NCBI GenBank assembly: GCA_027604005.1
Contig: JADGJT010000033.1
Coordinates: 36,975 to 100,974, forward strand
Length of the DNA stretch: 64,000 nucleotides
Direction: 5' to 3'
Source of the DNA: Dinochytrium kinnereticum
Lineage: Eukaryota > Chytridiomycota > Chytridiomycetes > Chytridiales > Chytridiaceae
Shown here: positions 45,092-55,925 of the stretch, one piece after another
How the letters are laid out: every line of letters starts with the position of its first letter
Position numbering within the stretch: the first letter of the stretch is position 1
The notes under the pieces: model-generated
Databases searched by the model: none
Seen by the model: the letters and a program-made list of their open reading frames with translations, nothing else
Told to the model about the DNA's origin: nothing
Program-made: the position numbers and the translations under genes

Positions 45092-46701
45092 ATGACTATC
45101 GAATGGACTATTGTCGACAATCTCTCCCATTTGAAAAGGCTGAACCCTGAGTCGCATCATGACAGAAAAGCCCGAAGCAGCACTAGCGTTAGAAGGAAAG
45201 GTCCTTATCGCAGCACCTCACCATCCAACCTTTGCGAAGAGGACAAGATTCGGCTCACATACCTTGCTCAACGATGCATGGAGTCGGAGTCTGACAATCA
45301 TCGGATGGCTGGGCTCGTAGAAGAGGCTATAGCTGAAAGAGAGAAGCTTGAAGAACAGCTGAGGATGTCTGAGGAAGAGAAAAAGGGTACCTACTTTGCT
45401 TGGCCTAAGCTAGGATTATCAGTTGTTTTGATGCCATGTGTATACGAGCAGCTCTCGTGCAGAAGCTTCGCCTTTTGGAACGACTACGAACCAATATCGA
45501 TGCATCTCAAAGCAAGAAGCAAACTCTATACCAGCATAATGAGGAGGTAAGTCTTTTAATGTAATTGCGCGGAGCTCATAAGGTGTCAAAGACTTCAGGG
45601 CCACGAGATTCTATTACGCCTCCAGAGGACAAGTTAAAAGAAACTGTTTTTCGTCTTTTGGGTCTCACATCTGCTCACACTGTCATTCTGAATCCCATCC
45701 AACCGCGAAACTCAGAATCCCAACGAACGCGCACCGTACCCTCCACACAACCGTCCAGGTCCCAGCAAGACCAAATTGAAGCAAAGGTTCAACTTCATCG
45801 TGACCCGCACCTTTCCCCCAGCAATTACGAGGAATCCGAAGTCTCGCAAGTAGACGACTTTATTGGCGTTGAAGGCGTGTCACCAGATCAGCTCCTCATC
45901 TCGTCACCTCCCCAAGGCCCTATGTTTGGCTGCCCGCTATCCCCAATTAACGAATCTGAACCACTTAAATTCCCAGCAGAGGAACCAAATGATGCCTCAG
46001 CAATGTTTTTTCATCTTCCTGGACAAAGCGATGCCTCACCAGCCAAGTCAACTGTCTCCTCTCGCCTCTCCGTCCCATCATTCACCCATGTTCGGGTGAA
46101 CGCTTCCTTTCGATCCCCTTCTCCTTCGCAATTATCTCAACGTTCACCTGGTCTGTCTCCACGTAGATCTAGAGGGGCTTCGGAGTCATCCTTCCATGTA
46201 AAGGGGGTCTCGGAGTGGTCGGAGGAGCATCGGACAGATAACTTTTCCGATCTTTTTGATATTGTGATGGAAGAGAGTGGAGCGCAATCTGATAACATGG
46301 AGAGTCGTGGTAATCGCAACACCAGCCCGGAAGAACGCAGAGTGCATGTTGGGACCAACGTGTCTGTCGATTTTTCAGACGGGAAATCTTTGGCTGAAGA
46401 GCTCAACGCGAGTCGTCGAAAGCCCTTATCACCTGGCCGAAGTCTTGGTTCTCGCCCCAAACGAGAGAGAACCCTCGATAGGCTTCAAGGTCAAGGTGGA
46501 AGTCTGCTTTTCGAGAACGACACCTCAATGATCGCGAGCTTGCGTGACATTTTAACGGATATTGGTTCAGATGGCATCAGCGTTTCAAGCGTGTCCAGGG
46601 CTTTTGACTCTCGACCTTCCCCGGTACTTTTTATAAGTACACCTACGAGTGCATGTGAGCCTGACTTTGACGAAGTTATTCGGGCAATAAATCTTATATA
46701 A
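45092..46701 (+). CDS. unrecognised coiled-coil protein with disordered C-terminus
   Basis: Three exons join exactly: 45092-45386, 45449-45546 and 45583-46701, giving 503 residues. The N-terminal third is helical and charged (EEAIAEREKLEEQLRMSEEE, then ALVQKLRLLERLRTNID), consistent with a coiled coil. Residues from about 170 are Ser/Pro/Arg-rich and probably disordered, with many S-P sites (SPSQLSQRSPGLSPRRSRG, KPLSPGRSLGSRP) that could be phosphorylated by proline-directed kinases. The end has a helical motif, MIASLRDILTDIGSD, and DFDEVIRAINLI. No known family was recognised. Such architecture is common in spindle, polarity and septum proteins, but no role is claimed. Confidence 0.75.
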
Positions 46702-46788
46702 GGACTTTATATTAACTATGTTGGGGAAATGAAACACCCATTGTTGATTATATGCTTAGCCATTCTTCTCGCTTTTTTCCCCTGAAAT

Positions 46789-49744
46789 CTATTTCCTGGC
46801 CTTCTTATGCTTACGGCTCGCATCGCTGATGGCTGAGGCCGGACGTTTGGTGGGAAGAATATCGGTCATACCTATAAACCAAAAAAGAGGTATCAAAACA
46901 GAGTCATAAATGCATTGCGATAAGAAAATTAAACATAAACCCAAAATTAATTCACGAACCTTCGTTCTTCGCCAAAATGCTAGCAATATCCCGATCCACG
47001 TTAGATGTGAGGTACTTTGAGCTAACGCTTTTAGGTATAACTGGCTCAGCGAGGAGTTGAGACAATTCTGTTTTTAGCGCGCTTAACCTGCTTGCATCTT
47101 TCTGGCGCTTACGCTTCTCAGCGACTTTTGTTTCATCATCATCATCGTCGGTTTCCGAGCTATGAAAAAATTCGATGGACAGTTAGCTAGCGAAGTATGA
47201 AAGGCTAAAGCGGAAGTATGTCCATATGTAACAAGGAAACCTACTCGAGCATAATTTCGGCTTCCTCGGCCGCTTTCTTCATCCAGTCTGTGCCATGCTG
47301 GCCCTTCTCAGTCTTGTGCTCTTCCGCCTCAATCTTCCGTGCAAGTACAACACGGTCCCTTAACTTCCCATAAATAGTATGATCAAGGGGGAAATCCGAC
47401 AGGCCATCGTCTAGAACAAGAACCCTTAGTCGTCAAATCAAAAGATATGATCTTACCTTTTTTTAATGAGACACAAAGCTTCCTGTACAAGCCGTTCTCT
47501 TCTGGACTGCAAAGAAGAACACTAATACCGGTCGAGCTCGCTCGAGCTGTTCGCCCTGATCTGTGGATGTATAGATCGGGGGTTCGAGGAATTTGGTAAT
47601 GAAGTACGTGATCAACTGTGGGTATGTCGAGACCTCTCGCAGCAACATCAGAGGCAATCAGAACAACATCTTCGAGGGACTTAAATCTACAGAGAGAAGA
47701 CATTAATTAATTTGATCAAATAAATGCCAACTAAAAAAAGTAGATAACAATATAACAATATACCTCTCGAGATTCTTCAGCCGCTGCCTCTGCTGCATCT
47801 CAGCATGCAAGCCAAGCACATTCAATTTCAGAACCTTGAAGATGGACAACAACCGTCGAAGCGCATCAATCGAGTTCACGAAAACAAGTGTCCGGCCAGG
47901 GTACCGTGTCACAAGGTAATAAAGCGCAACGTCCTTCTCCTCCTTCAAACAGTCAATCTTAGCCTCCGTGATGCCTTCGGCAACACCTCCACTGGGAGAG
48001 GTATTTATATAAATGGGATTTTTGTCCTGGAATTCAAGCTTTGACAACAAATCGGCAATACCCATCATTCCTTTTTTCGGAGCAGGCGACTTTCTGTTTT
48101 TTGAGCGGTCGAGATCGGGGAGAAGAGTTGCAGAGAAGACAAAGGTGCGGCGGTGCTCGGGTTTCGTAAAAAGAGGCTTGTCGTCCGTGTCATCTCTATT
48201 TCATTATCAGAAAAAGAGGGAGAAAAAACCCGCACCTTCTTTTTAAGCTGATCTGGCTAAGAATCGTGTCAAGATCCTTGAAATGACCGCTCTCAAGCAT
48301 ACGATCCGCTTCGTCGAGTATCAACATCGACACTGCTCTTAGTGCTTGAAGGAAAACCGGATCGGACGATGCAAGCTCCCAAAGACGTCCTGGAGTTGCC
48401 ACAATAATATCAGGAGAGTAGGAGATCATACGTCTCTGTTTCTCGAGAGAGATACCTCCAACGATAGGAACAATCTAAAATGATTCATCAGAAGAACTAA
48501 AAGGCTACTGGCAAACCTTAGCTCCAACATGCTTGGAAATATTTTTCAGATGATCAGTGACTTGTATAGCCAATTCACGAGTAGGTGTAAGGATGAGTGC
48601 AAACACTGGCATCTTCTCCTCTACCTCCTTCCTCGGACCGCCCCGATTGTTTGCTAAAGCGATTGCCTGAAGAATCGGCAGCCCATAAGCAAGGGTCTTT
48701 CCGGATCCAGTTTCAGCAGCACCGATAATATCCCTATCCGAAAGCCGACCATCTTTGGCCTTTGTGTTTAAGGCAGAACGAAGCGCTAGGGTTTGGATTT
48801 CGGTTGGGGTAGAGAATCCAGCATCGGAAAGACCACGAAGGACGGAATCATGGAGCCTGAATCCTTTCCAGGCGTCCACACCTGCGAGGGGCGGCAAGTT
48901 CTCTAGATTGATATCTTTTTCTGGGCCTTTAGTTTCGGCATTGTCTTCTGAGCGGAATCGGGATTAAGGAAGTTGAGTCGAATTATCACCAACCTTTAGA
49001 CTCAGAATTCGATTCTTTCTCTTCAATGTCTTTCTTCAGGGCAGCTGCCTTCCTCTTGTCAGAGGTTGCAGAAACTTCCTTTTTCTCCTTCTTATTAGCC
49101 TCTTTCTTTTCAGACTTCGACGATTCTGTGACTTCTGGTTCCTTGAAATCATCAATATGAATAAACTTCAGACCCTTCAACGAGTTCTTTTTATCTGCCT
49201 TTTTCTCTGGCTTCTTGACCTCCTTTACTTTCTAAAAAAATCGAACATTGAGATAACACTGCTTAACCAATAACCAGTATCTCACCTTCAACTGGATCAT
49301 GCGACCACCACCCAAACCAGTTATCACCTCAACGTCAACGCCTTCAATCTCCTCCAGACCAAGGAAGGCGCATGAACTGTTGTCATTTGGATCCCCAGAA
49401 AGAAACGGTGTGTCGATTTTCTGCCAACCCAAGTCGTCAAAAGGACGAGGAGTGTCGTCCTCATCATCCGAGATTTCTGGAATGATGTGATCATGCTCGC
49501 CTCCACTTTCATCATCGCACAGGTCCGCCATGGTCTCATCCAAGGCCTGCTCCATGTCCATCTCCTGGTGGTCGTCCTCCTCGGGCTCAGCGATGCCATC
49601 CTCATTCTCCTCGATCGGTGCTGCAGCTCGCAGCCTCTTTGCGGCCATGCGTTGCCTCTTGTTCATCCCCGGCGGCGGCGCAGCGACAGCAGCAGCATGG
49701 ACAGGCCCATCGGCATCCTTTCCTTTTTTTTTAACGACCCACAT
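46789..49744 (-). CDS. MAK5: DEAD-box RNA helicase MAK5/DDX24
   Basis: A nucleolar helicase of 60S assembly. The N-terminus (from 49744, [10 protein letters not shown]) has an acidic region and [16 protein letters not shown] Lys-rich linker follows, then [20 protein letters not shown] with [14 protein letters not shown] (Q motif). The motifs are [19 protein letters not shown] (Walker A), [42 protein letters not shown] (II), FVFSATL (III), [32 protein letters not shown] and [15 protein letters not shown] (VI). The C-terminal exons end in a basic KKARK tail. About nine exons. The long insert between Walker A and motif Ia is normal for DDX24. Complete and typical. Confidence 0.95.
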
Positions 49745-50103
49745 CCTGACGAGATGTATGACAATTCACAGACAACTCTTCCTTCAGGATCTCCTACTGA
49801 TCCCCTCTCTAATCTTCTATCCCTGCGTGGGTTTGCAAAAGCTTCGTGCTTACGAAAAGTTACGTGCATATCTGGGATAAATCAAGTCTGTCAAAAGAGA
49901 ATCATGCACCGTTGATAGGGTATCCCCTTTTCCGGATGCCTGACTGACTGGACGGTATGGCATATCCGAGAAATGGTTCACTCAGGATCCAACACAGACG
50001 GCGTAAAACCTCAATCTGTCTGCTTTCGAGCCCGCCCATCCCCGTTCCTGTTGTGTCGTTGGTGTGGTTGTGTCTGCTATTTTTGACAAACTTCAACTGA
50101 ATC
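49745..50103. other. divergent spacer MAK5 / HUS1
   Basis: A 359-bp region between opposite start codons. It is much longer than the other head-to-head spacers of the window. No exon was recognised. Confidence 0.45.
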
Positions 50104-51332
50104 ATGAAGTTTCGGACCAAGATCGCCAGCTGCATGGCCTTCCAAAGTCAGTCTGCAGCTTAACCACAATGAACTGATCCGCACCCAGAGATCGCGCACT
50201 GTTTCGAAAAGCTAACAAAATCATTCGTTCTACACCTTTCGCCAAACACCATACGATTCCTTCTCTTCCATCAGACGTCTTCCGCTGCTCTGCAAGCGTT
50301 TGCAAAAACATCCGTTGTAAGCTCAGTTAAAGATAACATCCCGAATTGATGATTACAAGGATGCATTATTCGAAGGGTATCGAATTGAAAGCCTTCATGG
50401 AAACCAGATTTGGTTGGAAGTGCCCAGTGATCATTTGAGTCGAGCGCTAAAGTCAGCCATGGTGTCTGATGAGATCGTCATGAAATTGGCAAAGAGAAAC
50501 TCGCTACCTGTTTTGTCTATAATTGGTCGGTCTATGGTGATTATATCAGCTTGGTGCTTCTTCTCTTTCTTATGGTGCTCAGAGTCGAGCTGGGAAACCA
50601 GTACACATCACTCAGGATATTCCCGTTAAAGTTGTTTCGCCTTCTGATGCAAGCTTGATACGAGAGCCAACACTTGTTGAGCCCGAGGCACATTGTGTGT
50701 TTTTATGAATATCCTAACCCTTTTCTCAGTTGGAAATAGTTATGCCTCCTCTGAATAGCTTTAAGAATATTCTGGATAGGCTACGTCTCATTCACCACCG
50801 ACTGATAATTCATGTTGACATGTGTGGAGAGCTTCGAATGATTCTTCAAACGGAGAATGCAAAAATCACATCAACTTTTAAGAATCTGCGTGTAAATGCT
50901 TTAAGTGAGCTGGAGCCCTATTTTCCGTAGCAACCTAATGGATGGCAGATGGATTTGATGCCGATCACCCAGAAGGAGTGGGGTTTGAACGTCAGCAATA
51001 TCAAACAGAGGTCTCCGTAGAAACAAAGGACCTGGTTAAGTTTTGTTCCTGCCTCGTGTTAAGTCCAAGTACAGTTATCTGTCGTGAGTACAAGTCGTTA
51101 CTACTTAAAAGTTCTGCATGAGTGAGAACTTTAACATACATGCACACGTGCTTTTTATAATACTGACCGAGCTATCCAGATATCGCAAAAGAACGTGGAG
51201 TGCTATTTTTCGTTCATCTCGGAGAAGACATGAACGACGAGGCCCTTGGTTCACTCACATTCTGTAAGTTCTGTTTAGCTTTCTTGTCTTTAATATTAAT
51301 TCGGTAAAGATGTTCCTGGCAGGCGAGAATAG
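50104..51332 (+). CDS. HUS1: HUS1, subunit of the 9-1-1 checkpoint clamp
   Basis: Hus1 forms a PCNA-like ring with Rad9 and Rad1 that loads at damaged DNA and activates the ATR pathway. The start MKFRTKIASCMAF matches the family. Later exons give LFEGYRIESLHGNQIWLEVP, SDHLSRALKSAM, HITQDIPVKVVSPSDA, IVMPPLNSFKNILDRLR and HVDMCGELRMILQTENAKI. Then come VETKDLVKFCSCLVLSPSTV, VLFFVHLGEDMNDEALGSLT and a short end, YVPGRRE (stop at 51330). Introns lie between most of these blocks, and their limits are approximate. The stop is about 39 bp from the proposed stop of the convergent EXO84. Confidence 0.9.
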
Positions 51333-51371
51333 GACTTCAAGATTCGCTTTATTTATCATTATGAATGCAGG

Positions 51372-54300
51372 TTAGCCTGAAGCATGTGCATTCTCCTCTC
51401 TAGTCTTCAAAGCCGACAAGGCCGACAAAGAGGTTTGATTTTGCCTTCGAACAGCCGCATCGACTCTTTTATCATACCATTCCCCTGTCTAGTATTCGAG
51501 TGAAGCAAATCAGAGTTTCTTATACAAATGCAAATACAGAAAATAAAACAAGAAATAATCACCTTCAACGGGGCCTTAATGTCTGGGTTTTGACTGAAAT
51601 ACGCTCGAAGAGCCTTTTCACATATTCCATTGGCAATCTCATTGCTCTTCTGTGAAACAATGGCTTCACAGATTCGAATGATGAAATGAATATCCAGAAT
51701 TAATTGCTGGATACCACCAAATCCAAATCTTCGTGGTCCTTTGGGTGTTTCCCATGACTCAACTGTAAAAAAAATTTAGAGACAAAATCTACGTATCTTC
51801 ATTCACCCTTATTAATGCGAATAAAAAAGGACTCAAGGATATTGCTTAATAGCTTTCTGCAGTTCAGGGGTGTGCCAACATGAGATGCGAATAAGTTCAA
51901 CTCGGAAACGAGCTTGAAGAGTTAAGATATTTTGGTATCTAGGACCTCTGTTTACCTTCACACAAGACTCAGAGGGCCCAGCCTCATCCAAAATAGACGC
52001 GCCCTTAACAAAGTAAACAAGTGCTTTCAAAAACGACATACACTGGAGTAATCGACGATGTCAAAGCTGAACAACTCTTTCAAGATCTTGTTTGTGGTCT
52101 TCCTGATAAAAGAATTTTCCAACTTGTCGATAGCGCCTGCATCGTTAACCAAATGTTTCAGTGATTATGACTTACCCTTGATTCTCTCGCGATGATCATC
52201 TAACTCGGGAATCGGACGCTCAAAGCGTATCTATTCGATTAGATCAATAATTGGTTAAGTTTAACTTACCGAAAGCTGTCCGCTGACGGTAGGTAGCATC
52301 CACTCAACTATAAATACAACATTCCATATCATCGTAGCGGACTTAATAAAGAAAAATAAGTTAGTTTCTCCCATACATGATTTTCTTTGTTACCAAATCA
52401 AACCGCGTCTGTTTTTCAAAAATATCCAAAAGCTTGATAATATATGTGGAAAAGAAGTCTTTAAGACAACTCACAATTTTGGCATAAAGCTTAAGATCAA
52501 GTAGTAACGTTAAAAATCTTAAATCGCTAAATGCTAATTACCGAAATTGTAATTAGCAGACTCATATCCGAGCCAAAGACAAGCAAAAGATCAAACAGAG
52601 CAAAAACACTCTTGCTAACTTTCTTGCCCTCCAGATCTGAGAAAAATAAGATAAAATAGATATAGAAAAAAAAAACCATTTATCTCCAAATCCTGAAACT
52701 GAATAGGCTTCCTAGTAAGAATCTCAAAATTATCGTTCTCGACTTCCTTAACGATCTGGCCATTAATCATAGTCGCGTAGTTCTCAATGGCTCGGACTAT
52801 ATCACTGAAGAATAAATGGTCAAGCACGAAATGAAGGTCCAGGCCGACATCTTTGAGCTGACAAAAGTTATTACGACTAAAATACAAAAATGGTATGTAC
52901 TTGTTTGCAATGAAGAGTGATGTGCTCTAAGCAGAAAGCTATTGTGTCAAATGGTTGATTTGCCTCGAAAACTTGACGCCGAACAGTAGATCCGAACCTC
53001 TCTACTTCTTGTCGAACCCATTTCAAGAAGCCTATTACGAAGTTTAATCGGGATTATTGGAAAACAGGAAATAAAGATTCATGAGCTTGTATAACCAGGA
53101 ATAGAGAAACGAATCAAATACCTGATGCTACTTCAGTGTTTTGAAATGCCAAATTATACCAGTCGCAAGTATGACGAATAAACGAGAAAACAGTATTTGC
53201 CATTGAGTCTACATAGACAGAGACTTCTCCGTTAAGCTTAATCTGCCTAAAGTTTTATAAAAAGAACGGGTTAATCACAAGATAAGACAGATTACCAGCC
53301 TTATTTGACTATGGAGCGCCTGTGATCTAGAGTATAGGAACACATCGCGAGCCTACACAACTATATTTAGAAAACCGCAAAAGCAACTGAAGGCGAGAAA
53401 ACGGTGTACCTGATCTTCAAGGCCAAGGCGCTGTAGCAGCTCAATGTTTGTCCTCGCTTGCGTTTTGGTACACACAGGGTTTGCCAAGTCTTTAAATATA
53501 AACTTTACACAAAACTTAAGATTCAATTACCGTTGCTAATCAATGAAGCCAATCTTGATATCCTTTCATATAAAGGCTGTATACAGGCCTGTAGAATGGA
53601 TTGACTGTAACTTCCATAAAGTAGCGACCTTGCTTTCTCAATGAGATTAACAGCAACGTTAAAGTCCCTATTTGCAATGCTGACATCTAACTCATGGGGT
53701 AGTTCTTTAATCCAAACTAAATCAGCAGAGCTTAAAGTCTTGACTGATTGTGTATGGGGTTCATTCAACTGGGCCCTTTGTGACGTTTCAGAGGTTTCTT
53801 GGATGGTTTCCTTTGAGGTAGTTACAGGAATGTAGCATAAAAAAAAGCCTTACTGATTGAATAAAGGCAATATCTGTGAATATTAGAATAAGAATAATTC
53901 CATTGAGTACCTTTTTGGGCCTCCTTTTCACGCTTTCGTTTAACAGCAGAATTATCATTGATTTGCCTAACTCCCAATAGAAGTTGCCGTTTATCTTCAG
54001 CTTCCTCACTCCGATATAAGAACACATCCGGATGACACATCACTTTAAATGCATTTGATGTATCTGACGAATTCACTTGTTAACAAAGTGTGAAAAGAAT
54101 ATAATGGATTACAAAACCTGGTGAATCCTTGATATCAATGACAGCACAATCCGAAAACCGGAGACACTTCTCTACCACCATCTTGGCTTTCCCAGACATC
54201 ATATTCTTTTTTTTCGAAGTTACCAGAACAGTATCATTCAACAAGAATATTTGAACAGGCTGTTTCTGCCGAAACGTGGTTGGATTCACTTCCCAAAACC

Positions 54301-54938
54301 GGGTGTTGAACCCGTCTTTTACTATATATCTAGCGTTTGAAGGGGGAAGAACTTTCTGATCAAACTGTTAAAAAGAATATTTGCACAGTATTGAAACCTG
54401 AAGGCCCTCTATGTATTCGTACAATGCTCCAATGCCCTTCTTACCAGCAGAATCATCTTCTGCACTCATTCCATGGCTGATCAGCTCAGGCTTGGAATCC
54501 AGATGGCTATTACTGCTGGCCGCGCTACCCGACGCGCCAGTAGCTTCAACGTCTGATAATGTAAGCCACATTAACAAGACACTCGTCCAAACCATCCAAA
54601 ATAGCCTCATGCTCCGTAAAATCCGTATTAACAACAGTCAAATCCTTCAGCAAGCTTCTTAACGATAATATATCCCCCTCCAAAGCCGAAATCTCCTTTG
54701 AAATGTTCACAAACTCCACATAGTTCTTGAACACATTCTTTTGAAGATCAGAGGCAGCGGCCATCTTTGCCTCTTCGAGACTTTGGTGGAAGGTTCGAAC
54801 ATCTTCTGAGCTGAACTTGGAGAATATGCCGTTCAGATCTATTGAGCGATTAATTCCTTGACCGCCGGAGGGATGTTGCGTACAAGTTTCTGCCGCAAAG
54901 TCTGGATTGAGGAAGGCCGTAACGTCCACAATTGTCAT
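51372..54938 (-). CDS. EXO84: exocyst subunit EXO84
   Basis: Part of the exocyst, which tethers secretory vesicles at sites of polar growth. The N-terminus MTIVDVTAFLNPDF leads into FVNISKEISALEGDILSLRS (Vps51/Exo84 helical part). A PH domain follows: ARYIVKDGFNTRFWEVNP, QIFLLNDTVLVTSKKK and VVEKCLRFSDCAVIDIKD. C-terminal helical exons include DLVWIKELPHELDVSIANRD and FNVAVNLIEKARSLLYGS. The 3' half (53500-51400) is made of many small, AT-rich exons whose limits were not resolved. A good in-phase final splice (KAPLK to TGEWYDKRVDAAV) gives a stop at 51372. Low GC in this half differs from the rest of the window. Confidence 0.87.
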
Positions 54939-55925
54939 TTTGATGCCTTTCAGAAAAACTGTGGGTTGATTTGCAGGCACAGCTGCCCAAACAAAAGCAC
55001 CGGCGCAATCATGCGCTGATATTCTTTACTCTTCGAAAGGGTTTGGGTTGGTGTGAAGGTTTCAATGGATCTTGGATTTCCAGTCCATGCTGTTTTTCAC
55101 TATTGAACTGCTCTTGTGTTGCGAGGTATGGGCGAGGAAGGGCCCAGAGGGCATGCACGAGCCAAGTCTCAGGGGAATGAATGCTTCATGTCAAGGATTT
55201 GGACCCTTCAAGTGCTTTGTATGATCATTTGCTGACTGCCAAATCACAGGAACAACAGCGTAAGAAATCAGCTCTTCGCTTGCAGCTGCACTTGAAAACG
55301 GATCCGTTGTCCCATGAATACTGTGACCTTGAGAAATGCAATGAATGGCACGCCAGCAAGTAGAACCAATAGTAAGGAGAAAGAGAAAGAGCCTTAACCA
55401 CACAAAAAGATAATATAAACCAATTCTATTTCCATGTCCCTGTCATTAACAATGCAAAAAACCAGTGATAAAAACAAGAATTCGGAAGATGAGATTTAAC
55501 AAAGGAAAAAAGAAAGAAAGAAAAAAGGGAGCAAAAGGTTGTTTTCATGTAAAGGGAAACTAAAACGACAAAGGAAAAAAAAGAAAAGGCAATAACACAT
55601 TAGAGAAGAAAAGTCCGAACGTGAATCAAGGAAAACTTCGCTTCAATATCATCTAGAGTTCGCAACCCCAGCAGCAGAAAAATAAACTGGTAAATCCAGT
55701 TTCAGAAAATGGGCTCAGAAAAAAAGGCCATGGGAAAGATAAGACAAGAACAACATTGCAACATCGAGGCGCCAACGACAAAAAAAAAAGGGGGAAGGGG
55801 GAAAAATAAACTTTCAGCCAATCGAAACAAAAAGAAGGGAAGAGCTGGGGGAGGAAAACAAAAGGGGAAGAGAGTAGAAAAGAGCAGAGGTTTTTTCTTG
55901 AGGCAAAATGAGAGAATCAGATTAT
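54939..55925. other. EXO84 upstream / myosin V downstream region with repeat copy A
   Basis: About 990 bp. It holds the first copy of a 90-bp duplicated segment (55137-55227), a short open frame of about 60 codons beginning within that copy (55181-55363), and then 550 bp of very A-rich sequence, probably the 3' UTR and flank of the myosin gene. No convincing gene was seen. Confidence 0.5.
55137..55227. repeat. dispersed direct repeat, copy A
   Basis: About 91 bp that aligns to 56517-56600 with two 3-base gaps and roughly one mismatch per ten bases. The last 18 bases (AAGTGCTTTGTATGATCA) are identical in both. Confidence 0.88.

Noticed and set aside
55181..55363. 61-codon frame starting in repeat copy A
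   Set aside because: It begins in the dispersed repeat and has no recognisable domain. It is probably a chance frame.
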